A DNA stretch of 64,000 bases from Salticus scenicus (GCA_963930645.1 OZ005648.1:241185436-241249435), one strand, 5' to 3'. Shown: positions 34,165-46,689, counted from the stretch's first letter. Notes: generated by a model from the sequence alone, not told the origin. Numbers and translations are program-made.

Positions 34165-34327
34165 ATGGCAACAGTATCGATTGGGAGAGGCATTAGTCAA
34201 AGGAAGATTTTCGATTGGTTGTGGGTTTGTGTGTGGAGTGTGGAGAATGATGAAGGTTTCGGAATTGCTGTGATCAGTTTCGTTTTTCTCTTCTTACCTA
34301 TATATCAAGACCGATCACAATTTATTA
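34165..34327 (+). CDS. Candidate first exon of an unidentified host gene
   Basis: From ATG at 34165 (context AATATGG, purine at -3 and G at +4) 54 codons stay open to a strong donor-like site A|GTAAGT at 34327/34328. The peptide begins MATVSIGRGISQRKIFDWLW, has an acidic patch (VENDE) and a hydrophobic run (GIAVISFVFLFLPIY) that could be a membrane segment. Base composition is more balanced than the flanks, no repeat family in the window matches it, and a CRE-like site lies upstream. An in-frame ATG at 34123 has a weaker context. I do not recognise the protein and found no convincing second exon, so this could be a chance frame. Confidence 0.3.
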
Positions 34328-34344
34328 GTAAGTTTTTTATGTGA

Positions 34345-35727
34345 TAAAAAATCTTCATATTTTCATACAAATGCTTTCCTGATGATCTGACACATGCTAT
34401 TCCATCTGTAAGCCTAAGCAAGAATTCCGGCCGGTTTTTTAAAACCTTAAGCTATTTCAGTAATTTTATTACATATAATTACAGTATGTTTTTGAAGAGA
34501 AATATATTATGGGAATTTAGCGTATATGATGATATTTTCAGTTATTATTTTTTTATTAAATGCAATCGTATTTCTCTTTGCTGTGATGGGCAGTATAATA
34601 AAACTAAGATATTTATTGCTTATTAAAGAGTTTTTAAATTTGTGAAGAAAAGTAGATAAATATTCATAGCTTTTTAATTATGCATTAACCTCCCGCTTTT
34701 CATCATGATATTAAGATAAATATTGCATGTTATGAAAGCTTTTTATATAGCTGCTGCTTAAAAGATTTTTATAGTGAATTCTTGAATCAAGTGCAAATCA
34801 GTAATTATCATTTATATTAACGACTGGAGGCTTTAAGAGTCTTGCAAAATATAACCTAGAAAATTATAAGTGTGCATTTTAAAAAATAGCATGTGTTCAT
34901 ATCCTTATGTTCAAAATTACCAATGGTTTCTGTGTGAACTAAAGAATGCTATTTAGTCAGAAAAAGTTATTTTATTAGTATCTTACAACGTGTATTAGTC
35001 CAAATGTGATGCATGATAAATATGCTGCAAAATGTATCAATGAGGCTAATAATTTATATGCCCACTGCAGAAATCACATGATAGTTAGAGCAAAGAAAAG
35101 TTATCTGGTTATAAACTTTTAATTGTTTATTTGTTTATCTAAGATGTGAAATCTAAATTTTTAAATATTACGTATACAGTAAATTATTCAACTAAATTTA
35201 GCTTCTTATATATAATATTTTAATTTAATTAGTTAATATACATTTTTTTGAAACTAGAATTTAATTTCAGAGCAAAAAAGACTGTGATGCATTATAAGTC
35301 TCATGCTATTGCATATATTTTTGCTAAGAAAAGGGCTATCAAAAAGAGAGACTATTTATTCTCTTTACACTTGAATGCAATAAAGATTTATAAAAAATTC
35401 ACTTTTTTACAAATAACTTATCAACAGTTTATTTCTTAACAGGTTATTTGATATGTAGATATTATGTTAAATTCATTAAATTATGTATTTTTTTCCCCAA
35501 TCAATAATTTTTTATAATTTATTCATATATACTGTTACTGTAACATATTACATTAAACAACTATTTAATTTTTAACAATTTTTCTATACTTATTAAATAG
35601 GATTGTTAGATTGTTCGTGGTTGACATTTTATATTTCAATATTTAAATATGGCTTCATGTCTATGTCATGCAAGTAAATTACTGAATAACTCAGTAATAA
35701 ATTATGAAGAAGATAAGAAAGAGCTTA

Positions 35728-35763
<36 letters not shown>

Positions 35764-36652
35764 CTTAATTTAAATAATTTGTAACGTTTAAAATTTTTTT
35801 TTAAAATAAGGAAGCTGCAAAAAATAGGTATGAGAGTGCAAACAAATTATTCTTTATTTTTTACGAAGTGTATTCCTGTTTTTTTGCTGCACTTATGCCT
35901 ATTTTTTTATCCTATTAATAGTCATACTGGATTATAGTCATGCTAGATTTAAGAATATTTAAAAATTATTTCTTTAATTTTTTTTAAAAAATTAATTTAG
36001 AATTAATATTTTCATTAATACTTGAATTAGCTATTAAACAATTAATTTGATAAATTACTTGGTTTATATATTATTGTTAATATTACTGTCACAAAATAAA
36101 AATTTATAATCATGTAGTAATTAAATATTTAGTTATAAAAAATTGTTTATTTAAAAAAAATGATCCCAGTATTCCATATTTGGTAGCTGATTAAAAAATG
36201 ACCTTCAAATTTTGAATCAATTAATTTCTTTTTAAAAAATTGTGTCCAATTTAGATCAGAATGAATCGATAAATTAAAATAATAAATGATAATTATTGTT
36301 AACTTATGAATTGATAAACATTAAAAAAAAAAAAAAAAAGATTTATAATTGATTAATTTTATTTGCTTATTTTTAATAAATAGATAAAAAATAATTTTAT
36401 ACTTAAAATTTTATTTAATTATGATGACCCGTTTATGAATCCTGTTCACCTGTTTTATATTAAAGTTAAAAGGAAAAAGTATGAAGGGATAATAACTATA
36501 TATTGAGAAAAATATTATATTTTTATTTATAAAATTAATTGTATAATTTATTCCTACTCAACTCTATTTGAGAAGAAATATGTGGGAACAAGATGCTTGG
36601 GGGGGAAATTTCCAGATTCTGTTAAAATAAAAGGTTTTACACAATATATATA
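34345..36652. other. No gene seen; could be intron
   Basis: Very AT-rich. TTTAATTTCAG at about 35262-35272 is acceptor-like and is followed by an open stretch to 35436, but its composition is as AT-rich as the flanks and no homology is recognised. A long poly(A) is at 35729-35760. Confidence 0.35.
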
Positions 36653-36801
36653 CAGTCAAATCTTGTTAACGCGAATTACTTTTAACATGAACTGCTTCCA
36701 CAAACCTTATCAAAATGAAGATTAGTTTCTGAGTTACTGATAGCATGAACATGAACAGATTTTTTATTCCCCTTGAGATTCACGTTAATGAGGTTCGACT
36801 G
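36653..36801. mobile_element. pogo/Tigger-like MITE
   Basis: 149 bp with ends CAGTCAAATCTTGTTAACG and CGTTAATGAGGTTCGACTG (inverted, imperfect, ~25 bp) and TA on both sides (36651-36652, 36802-36803). CAGT ends with TA duplication fit the pogo branch of Tc1/mariner. Flanked by (TA)n. Confidence 0.7.
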
Positions 36802-36827
36802 TATGTATATATATATATATATTTTCC

Positions 36828-36893
36828 CCACAAAAATAAATAAAAATTTCACAAAAAAGGCACCCAAAAATTAAAACCTATATCGAAACCTGG
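36828..36893 (-). repeat. Fragment of the 38033-38479 hAT-like MITE
   Basis: TTTCACAAAAAAGGCACCC, AAAAATTAAAACCT and ATCGAAACCTGGAT match the right end of the element at 38033-38479 with divergence. The region 36900-38030 is otherwise unremarkable and non-coding. Confidence 0.45.
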
Positions 36894-38032
36894 ATTTTCA
36901 ATCCACCTTCAGATTTTCCTCCAAATCTCTCAAACTCGTCTGTACACTGGAAGTCAACTAATACATACAAAAGAATATCTAAAAGAGAGTTAATATGGCA
37001 AGTAGAGCTGTTTCTTAAGATATTTACATCCAAGACCTAAACCTGGCCTACTAAATCTGGACGCCTGTCAGTTGTTTTTTTAAGTAACCATAAACAACTA
37101 AACTAATACATACGGAAATACATCTAAAGAGGGGGTATATATGTAAAATTGAAGAAAATTGTTAGAGCTTTTATTTTTAAGATACAGACTGAAATTTATA
37201 AACTGTCCCATTTCCAATTTTCTCCAACAGTTGGCAAATTCATCTGTACACTGGACATGTCTTATATAAAAATTTTGTAGTTCTATTTTTTTTTTTTTTT
37301 TTTTAGATATGATAATCAGAAGATTCTCTATACACATACTCACTGATTCTGCAAAACCACATCTTTAAACTCAGGAGACCTTAAAATATGTCCTTAGACT
37401 GCTCACTCCTTCTTGCGACTTCCCCGTCTCTAGTCACCATGGCAAAATTTGTTTATAGAAATACTCCTTATCTAATTGGTATTTTTTAATTCCGTTTTCA
37501 CATTCAGAAAATTTACAACCATTAAATTAGTACTCATTTCCTAAAAATTGAATTTTTTAAATTTTAATATTTTATTTTACAGCTTAAAAAAAAAAAAAAA
37601 AAAATACATTTAATGAAAATTTGCATTTTTTAACTCAAAATTCAAATTAAAAAAAATAATTTGTTTGAAAACGAGTACTAATTTAATGGTTGTGTATTTT
37701 CAGGAAACAGAATTTGGAAATAATGTGTAATTCTATAAACAATTTTACCCATATAATAACGTGGGCTTTGGATGACCTTGACGAACTGTGATGTGCCCCC
37801 TTAATCAGTTAAAATCTTGATATTCAAATTTTTGATCAAATACTGTTCTTCCATTGCATATAGCAATCGGGTAATGAAAGTGAAAAATACATTTGATTAT
37901 CAATAATTCTAATAAATTTTCCCATAGAATAACATGGTTTTAACGACAGTGGATAGAGAGAGTATCTTCAAGGTATCTTTCTTTCTTTATCAGTTCTGTA
38001 CACAAAATTTTTTATTGATATTGTGTCTAAAC

Positions 38033-38479
38033 CAGGGGTCGATCCAGGCAAAATTTGGGTCCCTTTTGCGGCCCCTTCACAAAATTCCACATAGTAAAAA
38101 GGGACCCTTCACAAAATTCAAATTCATAAAAAGGGACCCTTCACAAAATTCAAATCCATACAAAGGGACCCTTCACAAAATTCAAATTTATAAAATGAGT
38201 CCCTTCACAAGATTTTGTTTTATAAAAATGATCCTTTTATTAAATGTTTTCATATTTACAGTATTATTTTTAATTAATGCCTTCATTTGGCTCAACGAAA
38301 CTCTATTAACTTGATATTAAACATTACATAAAGTGATTGTAAAAACGGAAGATTTTACACAATATTTTACATTTTCACAAAAATATTTTATATTTCACAA
38401 AAATAAATAAAAATTTCACAAAAATATTTTGTTTTTCACAAAAAAGGGACCCAAAAATTAAAACCTGGATCGACCCCTG
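38033..38479. mobile_element. hAT-like MITE with 32-bp internal repeats
   Basis: 447 bp; ends CAGGGGTCGATCCAGG and CCTGGATCGACCCCTG; perfect 8-bp duplication GTCTAAAC at 38025-38032 and 38480-38487. CAGGG ends plus 8-bp duplication are typical of hAT elements. Inside, CCCTTCACAA starts at 38073, 38105, 38137, 38169 and 38201, a five-unit 32-bp tandem repeat. Confidence 0.88.
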
Positions 38480-38599
38480 GTCTAAACTACAGTTTTAAAA
38501 TTTATTATATGGGTCTGAACCCCATAAATCCCCCTATCTTTTTTGATTATGACCTTACTTGATCAGTCTATGATAATTTTTCTGATTACTGCTAATTTA

Positions 38600-39334
38600 T
38601 TATTATAGATAGGTCAGTGATGCCGTTAGTCTTTCAAAATCTTCGGTCCCTGGGACCCATTAGATAGAAATTTGGGTCCTTTTTTCAAAAAATGGGTCCC
38701 CACATAAATGAAAAAAATAAGATTTTAGATAAGATAAAGTTTTAATTTATATTAAAGATATAAATTAAAATTTTATCTTATTGTAAAGGAAAAACCATTT
38801 TTTATGAATTATTAATCAGCTGTTTTTGAGATTATCTTAAAAGTAATATTATGTAAGAGGTGATTGCTGTTAAGAAACAGCTGAAAACATTTAGCTTAAT
38901 GTTCTCTGGAACCAGGGAAAAAAAAAGAATAAGAGAAAATGTAGTATAATAGCTAATTATTATGATTCTGATTATTATTTTTTAAACTAGAGACATTTTT
39001 TAAATGTCAGAGAGCAAAATGTTTGAGATGAGCAGATTGATTACAAAATTTATTTACACATCCTACTTCAAATACAGTACAGGATCCATTATCCGGCAGT
39101 CGTGAAACTGACTTTATTCCGGTTATCAGTCCTTGTCGAAAACGAAAATATGTCTGCTAAAGTTACCTCTTTTAACCACAAAATAATTACCTATAAACTG
39201 TACTGGTAACTTAAATAATGCATTAGAGGAAAAAGTAAAAGAAGTGTACTTACTTATCTGTGAAAGAAATTACTATAATAATAACATTCTGACATTAGCA
39301 AAAATATTTTATTTTTTACTTAACACTGTAAACA
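38600..39334. other. No gene seen
   Basis: A GGGACCCATTAGATAG / TGGGTCCCC stretch near 38650-38702 distantly resembles the hAT-like MITE termini. Otherwise AT-rich and without coding signal. Confidence 0.4.
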
Positions 39335-39336
39335 TA

Positions 39337-40451
39337 CGAGGGGGTTTCAAAAAGTAAGGTATAGTGTAACCACGTTTCCTACGCCTAGCCGTGAGGACGA
39401 GTCGAAAATCTTTTAGGGTTTCCAAGTTGACCAACAGGTTTGAATTTAGTAAGCATCCAGTCATTCGGTATTCCCTTATCGCTTATTTTTTCTCAACGAA
39501 AAGCTTGTCTCCCCTATTTTACTAGTGGACTCGTTGAATCCGCACTTGCTCAGAGGCTTCCATGGTCGCAAGAAATGTAGTTAAAGAGTAACAAGCCCAT
39601 TCTGAGTAAACGTTTATTCAGGAAATAAAAAAATATATTATAGAATGTAGGAAGGCACAGGTACATATTACTTCTCTACATAATCACCACACTAATTGAG
39701 ACATTTGTTCCATCGGTACACCAAACCATCAAAACCGGTATAGAAGAAATCAACGTCAAGATTGTGCAACCATGTCAAAACAGCTTGCTGAACCTCAGCA
39801 TCAGTTCTGAAATGCTGACCTTACAAGTGTTTCTATAAAGAGATGGAAATCACTTGGTGCGAGGTCGGGATTGTAAGGAGGGGGTTTCTTCTGGTCATTT
39901 GTGAGTTGTCTCAGTACCCAATGAGCACATGTCTTCCAATAGCCCAACTTTCATTCTTAATATTGTGTGCACTGCCAATGGTAATATTGAATTCTTGTAG
40001 AGTAATGCAACAATCACCTTTTAAACAAAGCTTCGGCACAGCAAATATTGTCATCTGTGGTGGACGTGTTTGGTCGTCCTGCTCTTTCTTCATCTCACAC
40101 ATCTGTTCTGCCTCTGTCATATACCGTGCACTAAAACCACACCTGTTTTTTTGACATTGTACTGTACACTTCTACCAATTGCCAATGAATTTCAGCAGGA
40201 GAATTTTTCTTTAAATGCGAAAATCTTATCAAGCTTCTTATTTCAATCGCAGATCGAGATCATTTTTCAGTCAACACAGCCCAGCCATCTTCTAACTGAA
40301 ATTTAATCATTTTACTGGAAAACCAGCTCCATCTACCAGCACCATTTGATTCCTGTGATCATCTTTGTCATTTTTAGTGGGATTTTTATTTATACGGATA
40401 ATTTGCACACCCGTCAGAGCTCTTGTTACCTTACTTTTTGAAACCCCTACA
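39337..40451 (-). mobile_element. Mariner-like element, internally deleted
   Basis: Ends CGAGGGGGTTTCAAAAAGTA and TACTTTTTGAAACCCCTACA are inverted repeats of ~26 bp, and TA flanks both sides (39335-39336, 40452-40453). The 1115-bp length is slightly short for a mariner, and the transposase is decayed. Confidence 0.85.
39640..40130 (-). pseudogene. Mariner transposase remnant
   Basis: On the - strand a helix-turn-helix-like part (ITLQEFNITIGSAHNIKNES) is followed closely by NPDLAPSDFHLF near 39840-39875, which carries the third catalytic Asp of the D,D34D triad, and then AEVQQAVLTWLHNLDVDFFY read across frames. The segment between the DNA-binding region and the PDLAPSD motif, which should hold the first two Asp residues, is missing. 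Several stops and shifts follow. Dead copy. Confidence 0.75.
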
Positions 40452-40609
40452 TATTACTTTTTTTAAATTCGCAGACTTTCTTAATAATAAAGTTTTATGA
40501 ATTATAATACATACATAATATCATGTTCCTGTAATCAGGTTCGTTCATCCACATTTCATTTGTTTTTTGTTTTGTTTCAACAAACTTAGAACGCAGCAGG
40601 GTGATGTGA

Positions 40610-41285
40610 TTCAATGTATCGGCACTTTTTACTGGTAACTTTTTCATATCAGAACTTTGTTTTCACATTTCAGAACTTTGTGTTTATTTTTGCACCAGCC
40701 ACTCATGTACGTTTTTATCATATTGGAATTGGATAGGAATGTTTTCAGTTTTTTTGAAAGAATGATTTTGCAACAATTTTCTGAATTTCATATTTCGGCT
40801 AAGTTTTGATAGAGGGCACCCATTCCATTGGCGATTCGTTACACAGTGATGCAATTTGGTGTATCGCAGGGGTGCAAAATATGTCCGAACGCCCGAACGA
40901 GGTTCGGGGGAAAATTTAAACTGACTGGGGAAATTTTGAATATTTTTTTAAGAGAAAATAAAAATGTAAATCAAAAATAACAATTTGCTACTTTGAAGTG
41001 CTTATACACTAACAGCGATATTTTTATGTTACACTGTATACTTATTCTCTTAAAGATTTATTACATAGAACAAATGACAATGCAAAAAGTAGATTTTTGC
41101 ATTATCGAGGGAAATTTATACTGTGTTTGGGGGAAATTTCCGAGGTTTGAACATTTTCTGCACCCCTGGTGTATCGTACATTTTTTACTGATAATCTTTT
41201 CACATCGGAACTTCATTTTCTCATCTCAGAACTTTGTTTTGGATTTCGCACCGGCCACTTGTTTGTGTTTATCGTATAGGATTTT
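40610..41285 (+). repeat. ~120-bp tandem duplication, second copy interrupted
   Basis: 40612-40735 (ATCGGCACTTTTTACTGGTA, TTGCACCAGCCACTCATG) is repeated at 40848-41282 (TTTTTTACTGATAATC, TCGCACCGGCCACTTGT). The second copy contains the MITE 40867-41168. Confidence 0.6.
40867..41168. mobile_element. hAT-like MITE
   Basis: 302 bp; ends CAGGGGTGCAAAATATGT and CATTTTCTGCACCCCTG; perfect 8-bp duplication GTGTATCG at 40859-40866 and 41169-41176. The interior is AT-rich with GGGGGAAATTT words near both ends and encodes nothing. Confidence 0.88.
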
Positions 41286-42180
41286 TTTTTTTTTTTTTTC
41301 CTTTTATGGTAAAATGGAGTTTTAAAGGATTTTTTTTCCCCTTCAGAGCAGGATGCTTTAAAAATAAGAGTTTAATACAAGAAATATATTTTAAAATTTG
41401 CTCTTTTTTTTTTTTCTTTCAGTTTTTTTTTTTTAAGAGTGAAAATTACGCGTCCCCTGGGATCCACCACAATAAATTTTTCACATCATGCCTTTGATTT
41501 TTCATGTAATTTACATGCTATAGTGCATAAGCAGCATCGTTATATGTTTTATGAGGGGTAGAGAATTTGCAGAAATTCTTACCTGCGAGCAATATATGAT
41601 ACACATAGTCGATAATCTTTGCAGCAAAATTTATGTAAATGCAAGGTGAATTGACCATTTAGTAGAATTATTTCAATTTCTTAAAATATGTTGTTCAGTA
41701 TGAGTATTAGAATAATAACAGCTTAAAAAGATAATGAAATCTAAAGTAGTTGTCTATTCAAACACTGATTATGCTCTTGGGAGTTACTTTTGTCCCCCTA
41801 AGTTTTACATAGTTCCTTGGCTGTTTTGCTACGTTTATTATCGCCAGTGAAACTGACTAAAAATTACTCGCCACTGGAGAGTAAGTCGAGTATTTCTCCA
41901 CCCCTGGATTTTACTGTGTGCAAATAAAATTGTGTAATTTAAAATTAAATAAGACATTTATTTAGTTTGTAAATTAACATTAAACTGTTCTAGCTTTTAC
42001 TAATTAAAAAAAAAATAATAGCTTTATTAATTAATATTTAATAGTTAAAAGTGTTAATTTGCTTATTTGCAGTGTTATATTTGTATTATGTTATTAATAA
42101 TCTATTTATTGAAATTTTAATTTGACACCTTTACTAAATCATATTAAATTGTAAATTTGCTTTTAACTGTAACTGTAACC
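41286..42180. other. No gene seen
   Basis: T-rich runs and AT-rich sequence. CTCCACCCCTGG near 41896 may be another hAT-type end without a partner. No coding support. Confidence 0.4.
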
Positions 42181-42730
42181 ATAAACTTCAAAAATGTTTT
42201 TAAATTTTAGTTGTAGCAATGAACAAATTATTTTTGATGAATGCAGCAGTTTTTATCTTTGAGAAGTCGTATAACACTTAATGTCGAAAGAAAGTCAATT
42301 TTGTTTTGACATGTAAAAAAATACATGTTTTCTAAGTTTCCTTTCTTTCTTTCTTTCTTTTTTTTTTTTTTTTTTTGTTAGAAAGGTAAAAATTAATAAA
42401 TTTTGTTTTAAATTATCACAGATCTATTCATTTTATAAAAGCATTAACAAGTTCTTTTTTGTAAGATACACATATTGAAAATTTATATTCCTTCCTAGGG
42501 GGTACTTCATGCCTGTACATATATGAGAATATTTTTCTTGGTTAATTATTGCTATCATAAATACTTTTTTTTTTAAATTTAAAAGTTAAAAATAATACAG
42601 AATCACCTGTTGAGCGATTCATCCGTAAATGTAATCAGCACCAATATAAATTAATATTATTAAGGTCCAATTTAAAAAGAACAAATCAACCTACTCTTTT
42701 GACTGAGTGGAAAGAACTTCTAGATCAGCC
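42180..42730 (-). repeat. Family R, diverged reverse copy
   Basis: Reverse-strand landmarks: TAACACTTAATGTCGAAAGA, TTTTAAATTATCACAGATCT, GGTTAATTATTGCTATCAT, CACCTGTTGAGCGATTCATC, AATGTAATCAGCACCAATAT. Same order as in 58410-59215. Confidence 0.55.
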
Positions 42731-43233
42731 AACAGTTATGATTTTTTCATATTTAATATGATAATTAAGCTTAAATATGAAAATACGATTTGACCTTGAA
42801 AAATACGATTTTTAAAATTTATTAGTTTGTCCATTTCATTTTACGAATGTGAAAATTCTCTGAATATATTTATCTTGAATATGAATAAATGTATCATTTT
42901 TATAAGTGCATTAAAAATTTCCGATTTTGCTCTCTACACGTCAATTCAGCGATCTTTAGGAAAAAAACAGCTGATATCCCAGGAAACCAGTTATGTTTTA
43001 TAAAACCTCTTTCCTCCTCTCTACTTTATCAGTGCTTTTCGGCTGTCTGGGGGCAAAATCTGGTCTTACCGGAGAATGTTACAATTAGAAATTTTCAATA
43101 GATTTTCTTAAAACAGCAAAATTTGTTACTTTCATTGGGTTAAATAAAAGTTAGATTTGTCTTTGTTTATGTGATTTCTATTTTTTTTTTTTTTTTTTTT
43201 TTTTTTAATGCCTTGCTTATAATTTTAATATTA

Positions 43234-44127
43234 CAGTAGAGCACCGTTTATACATTTTTCAAGGGACCGCTCCTAAAAAACGTATAACTGAAAAAAACGT
43301 ACAACTGAAAATTCGTTTTAACAATCATACACAATAAAGTATCATATTAATAATAGAAGTCTAATCAATTTTCATGATTTCCTTTACATTTGTTCGAATA
43401 AGATATATTTTAATTATATTTAAAATATTTTTAAAAGTTTAAATAAAAGTTAAATAATAATTAAAAATATAGAAATTCAGAAATTTGTTTCAAGATTTCG
43501 ATTTTAACCTTTAAAGACAAAGCCTTTTGTTCTCTTAACAAAGATGACATTTTTGCAAACGATTAGAAGGAAGGAAAGAAAAAAAATGTTTCTCCAACCG
43601 TAATGTCAAATAAACACAATAAAAATCTTTCAAGTTGCCCAACGCAAATGAGTAATAAATCTTCAAGTTTACAAAATGTCTAAAAGTTGTGGGCTTTTTT
43701 CCTTTCATACCCCATTCCTGGAATCAATTAAAAGAGAAAGTGGAAGGTCTTCAAGTGGTCACTGGCTTCTTGGCTTTTCCCTGAAAATTTCTCTAAGCCC
43801 CCTTCCCCCTAGGCTATCGATGCAAGTCACACTTTGTTCTATAGACGCACTTTGTTACCATAGTTCTAAGAAAAAAAAAATCGAAAAAAAAAAAAAACAT
43901 AAAGAGAATTCATCTTTTTTTTTTTTTAATCCTGGAATGAAACTCAAACTTGTTATTCTACAAGGAGGAAAAAAGAAAAACGTATAAATGAAATTAAGAA
44001 TTTACTTGTGTCATATAAACGAAATATTTTAACATTAGAACTCAATGAAATGATTTGGGACCGAAGTCAAAAAACGTATAAATGAGAAAAACGTATATAC
44101 GAGAAACGTATAAAAGGTGCTCCACTG
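43234..44127. mobile_element. pogo-like MITE
   Basis: 894 bp with ends CAGTAGAGCACCGTTTATAC and TATAAAAGGTGCTCCACTG, flanked by TA (43232-43233, 44128-44129). Both ends contain repeated AACGTATAA(A/C)TGA words in inverted arrangement. No transposase motif is visible; the interior frame at 43676 is not recognised. Confidence 0.8.
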
Positions 44128-44809
44128 TATGTTACCCTTTCAAAATGTAAAATTTGATATACCTAAGGAAATTGTCTTCAGAACTTACACTGAATAGTTG
44201 TAGGGTACTTAAATATATATATATATATATATAACCATGAAAAAGTAAGTATAATTTTAAATATTATGCTGTTTATTAAATGTTTTGCTTTTATCATGCT
44301 TTTCTTTTCGTTGTTTTGTTAGTATGATTTTTTCTGTTGAGAGTAGGATTTTTTGCTTTATAAGGTTGGCAGGTCTGAACGTCTTTTAATTTTGGGGTAA
44401 AGCAGTATAAGGATGATTCCTTTAGAAATATAACTGGTAGAATATAATTATAATAGTCTGAGGAATTCCTTCAATATACTTTTTCTATAATACTAGGGGG
44501 CTCTGCCCTTTGCTTGCTCTGCTCACTAACCCATGAGGTTTCGTCTCCCACCAACTCCCTTCACTTATTAACTCCTGTGACGCTCTGTCCACCTGTTCAC
44601 TACTTTGCCTTTCACTGAATATGAATATTAATAGTGCATACACAAGACAAGAGCATAAAAATGTTATAGAAATATCCATATTCAATGACAAACTGAAATA
44701 CATAATATTTAATACCTTTTTTTTTTTATGAAATATTATGCTAAAGATCAGTAATTTTTTTAAGAACAGAAAGAAATTTGTAATATCAAGACCATTTTGC
44801 ATTACAGCT

Positions 44810-45055
44810 TTTTGATGGATTTACACGTTTTGAGAGCTGTAGAACACGATTTGACCATTTTTAGAAAATGTCTGTCTGTGTGTGTGTGACAAAATTTTGT
44901 GGCAACTGTATCTCAGGAACTACTGCACAGAATTTCATACAAATTGGTATGTAGTTGCACCTTGACATAAATTAGTGCCTATCAACTTTTGGTAAAAATT
45001 GTCTTACAGGTTGCGTTGCCATCCCGCTTTTTCTAAATTTTTAACATGGTGGTAT
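44810..45055 (+). repeat. Family R, left half split by the hAT insertion
   Basis: Has ATGGATTTACACGTTTTGAG, TCTGTCTGTGTGTGTG, AACTGTATCTCAGGAACTAC and stops at AACATGGTGGTAT. The sequence resumes at 57677 as GTGGTATAGGACAAAATTTT, so the two parts were one repeat before the hAT element arrived. Confidence 0.8.
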
Positions 45056-45519
45056 CAGGGCCGGCTCTAACGTTTTTGCCGCCGTAGGCAAACCTCAAAA
45101 GTGCCGCCCCCCCTCCCCCCAGCTTTAAAAACTTTCAAATAAAAAAAAAAAATCACATAAATGGTCTAATAGAATTGAGCTAAGTAAATAATACTCATAT
45201 AATATTTATTACTATTTCTTTTTTCTTTCTTTCTTTTTTTTTTTTTCTTTAAGTTTAAAACACAAAATCTTTGGAAGTAATACTAGTACAGTACAGACAA
45301 TACATTCTAAACAGCGAAGTATAAAGAATGCTAGTACAGTATACAAAATTTAAACCTGAATAAAATAATCTCTTTCGAAACTTTTTTTGTGCAAATCTCG
45401 AATAACTTCTTACCTAATTTGTTACTGAATTTATATTCAATGTCCAACATAGCTAACCCATTGAGTCGATTTTGACTAGATATGGTTTTAAAATATTTTT
45501 TTATCATTTTTACTTTATC

Positions 45520-45960
45520 TTACCCGTAAGGTAGAGAAAGTATTGTTTTAGGGACAAATTTTCGAATGTGAGTTTTTGTTATGTTTACACGTTTTTAGGT
45601 CCCCTGAATCCGAAAATCATGTTTTTAGCGGTTGGTCTGTGTGTCTATCTGTGTGTGTGTCTGTGTCTGTTATCAGTATATCTCAAGAACAAATTGTAGC
45701 AGAAAGTCCAAACTTGGTATTCTAAATGTGTATGGTATGGGGATGCTACACTAAGCTTTTTGTTGAGATGACGCATATAGTTCGTGTACAGGGACACCCA
45801 AGAGAATTCAAATACATTACGTTTATGGGGGACATACGCAGGGGAGTACAGTTTAACGTCTATAGACTGCACTAAATCAAAATGAAATGAATATATATTT
45901 TTTTCATGCATAAAAACATGTCTCATGTAGAATATGGTAAGGAAATCCTTTATTGTTCAT
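45520..45960 (+). repeat. Family R, variant subtype inside the hAT element
   Basis: Closest to the subtype at 7640-8000: TTACCCGTAAGGTAGAGAAA, TATTGTTTTAGGGACAAATT, CCCCTGAATCCGAAAATCAT, TATATCTCAAGAACAAATTG. Non-coding. Confidence 0.65.
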
Positions 45961-46689
45961 TTACAGGGCTACACAAAAGAACTTGATTATAGTGCGACAA
46001 TAGCTGAAAAATTGATGGAACTGTATTTCAGGTTGTGCCGTGTATCACTACTATAGGATTATATTTAGGTGCAGCATGTGGTCTGTACATAATCTTCAAA
46101 TGATATACAGGGCTGCAAATATTATGTGATAACATTCTTTTTTATTGTTAGTGGTGTGGAAGTTCTTTACTGTAATATTTTACCATTTCCACCATGCTGC
46201 TCAGAAATTGAAATGAATTCCTCACAGACATGATAAATAATGTATGTTTTTAAGCTAAATATTCATCTCTTGTTTTTTGTATATTTACACGTTTTAAGGC
46301 TTCGTGATTGCCGAAGTAAAGTTTTTTAACGTCTCTTCGAGTAACTTACAAACGAATAATTTCAGGAGATCCAAAAGTTGTATTTTCAAGTTAATATAAG
46401 TTTGTTGCTGGAAAAGTTTCAAGAAATGTTACATGTGAAAATTATCTGTATAATTTTAAGCGCACTTTTGATTTTGATAACAGATTTCAATTCTATAGGT
46501 GTAGTAATGAAACGGGGGGTAAAAAAAAAAAAAAAATTATGCGACAATTAGTTCTATATATAAAACTAATTGTCACATAAAACTTTTCCGAAGCCAAATT
46601 TGAATTGTTTTAACATAAATTTACATAACACTACTCGTTGTCTTACCTCTTAATCTCCAACCTGTATTTATGGTATTAAATTTCAGGGT

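Noticed and set aside
35248..35439. Second exon for the candidate gene at 34165
   Set aside because: An acceptor-like TTTAATTTCAG precedes it, but the peptide is Lys/Ile-rich low complexity and the A+T level equals the flanks.
45049..45056. Perfect 8-bp duplication for the hAT element
   Set aside because: Only 7 bp (GTGGTAT) match on both sides when the CAGGG/CCCTG ends are respected; one G appears lost, so an exact 8-bp claim is not made.
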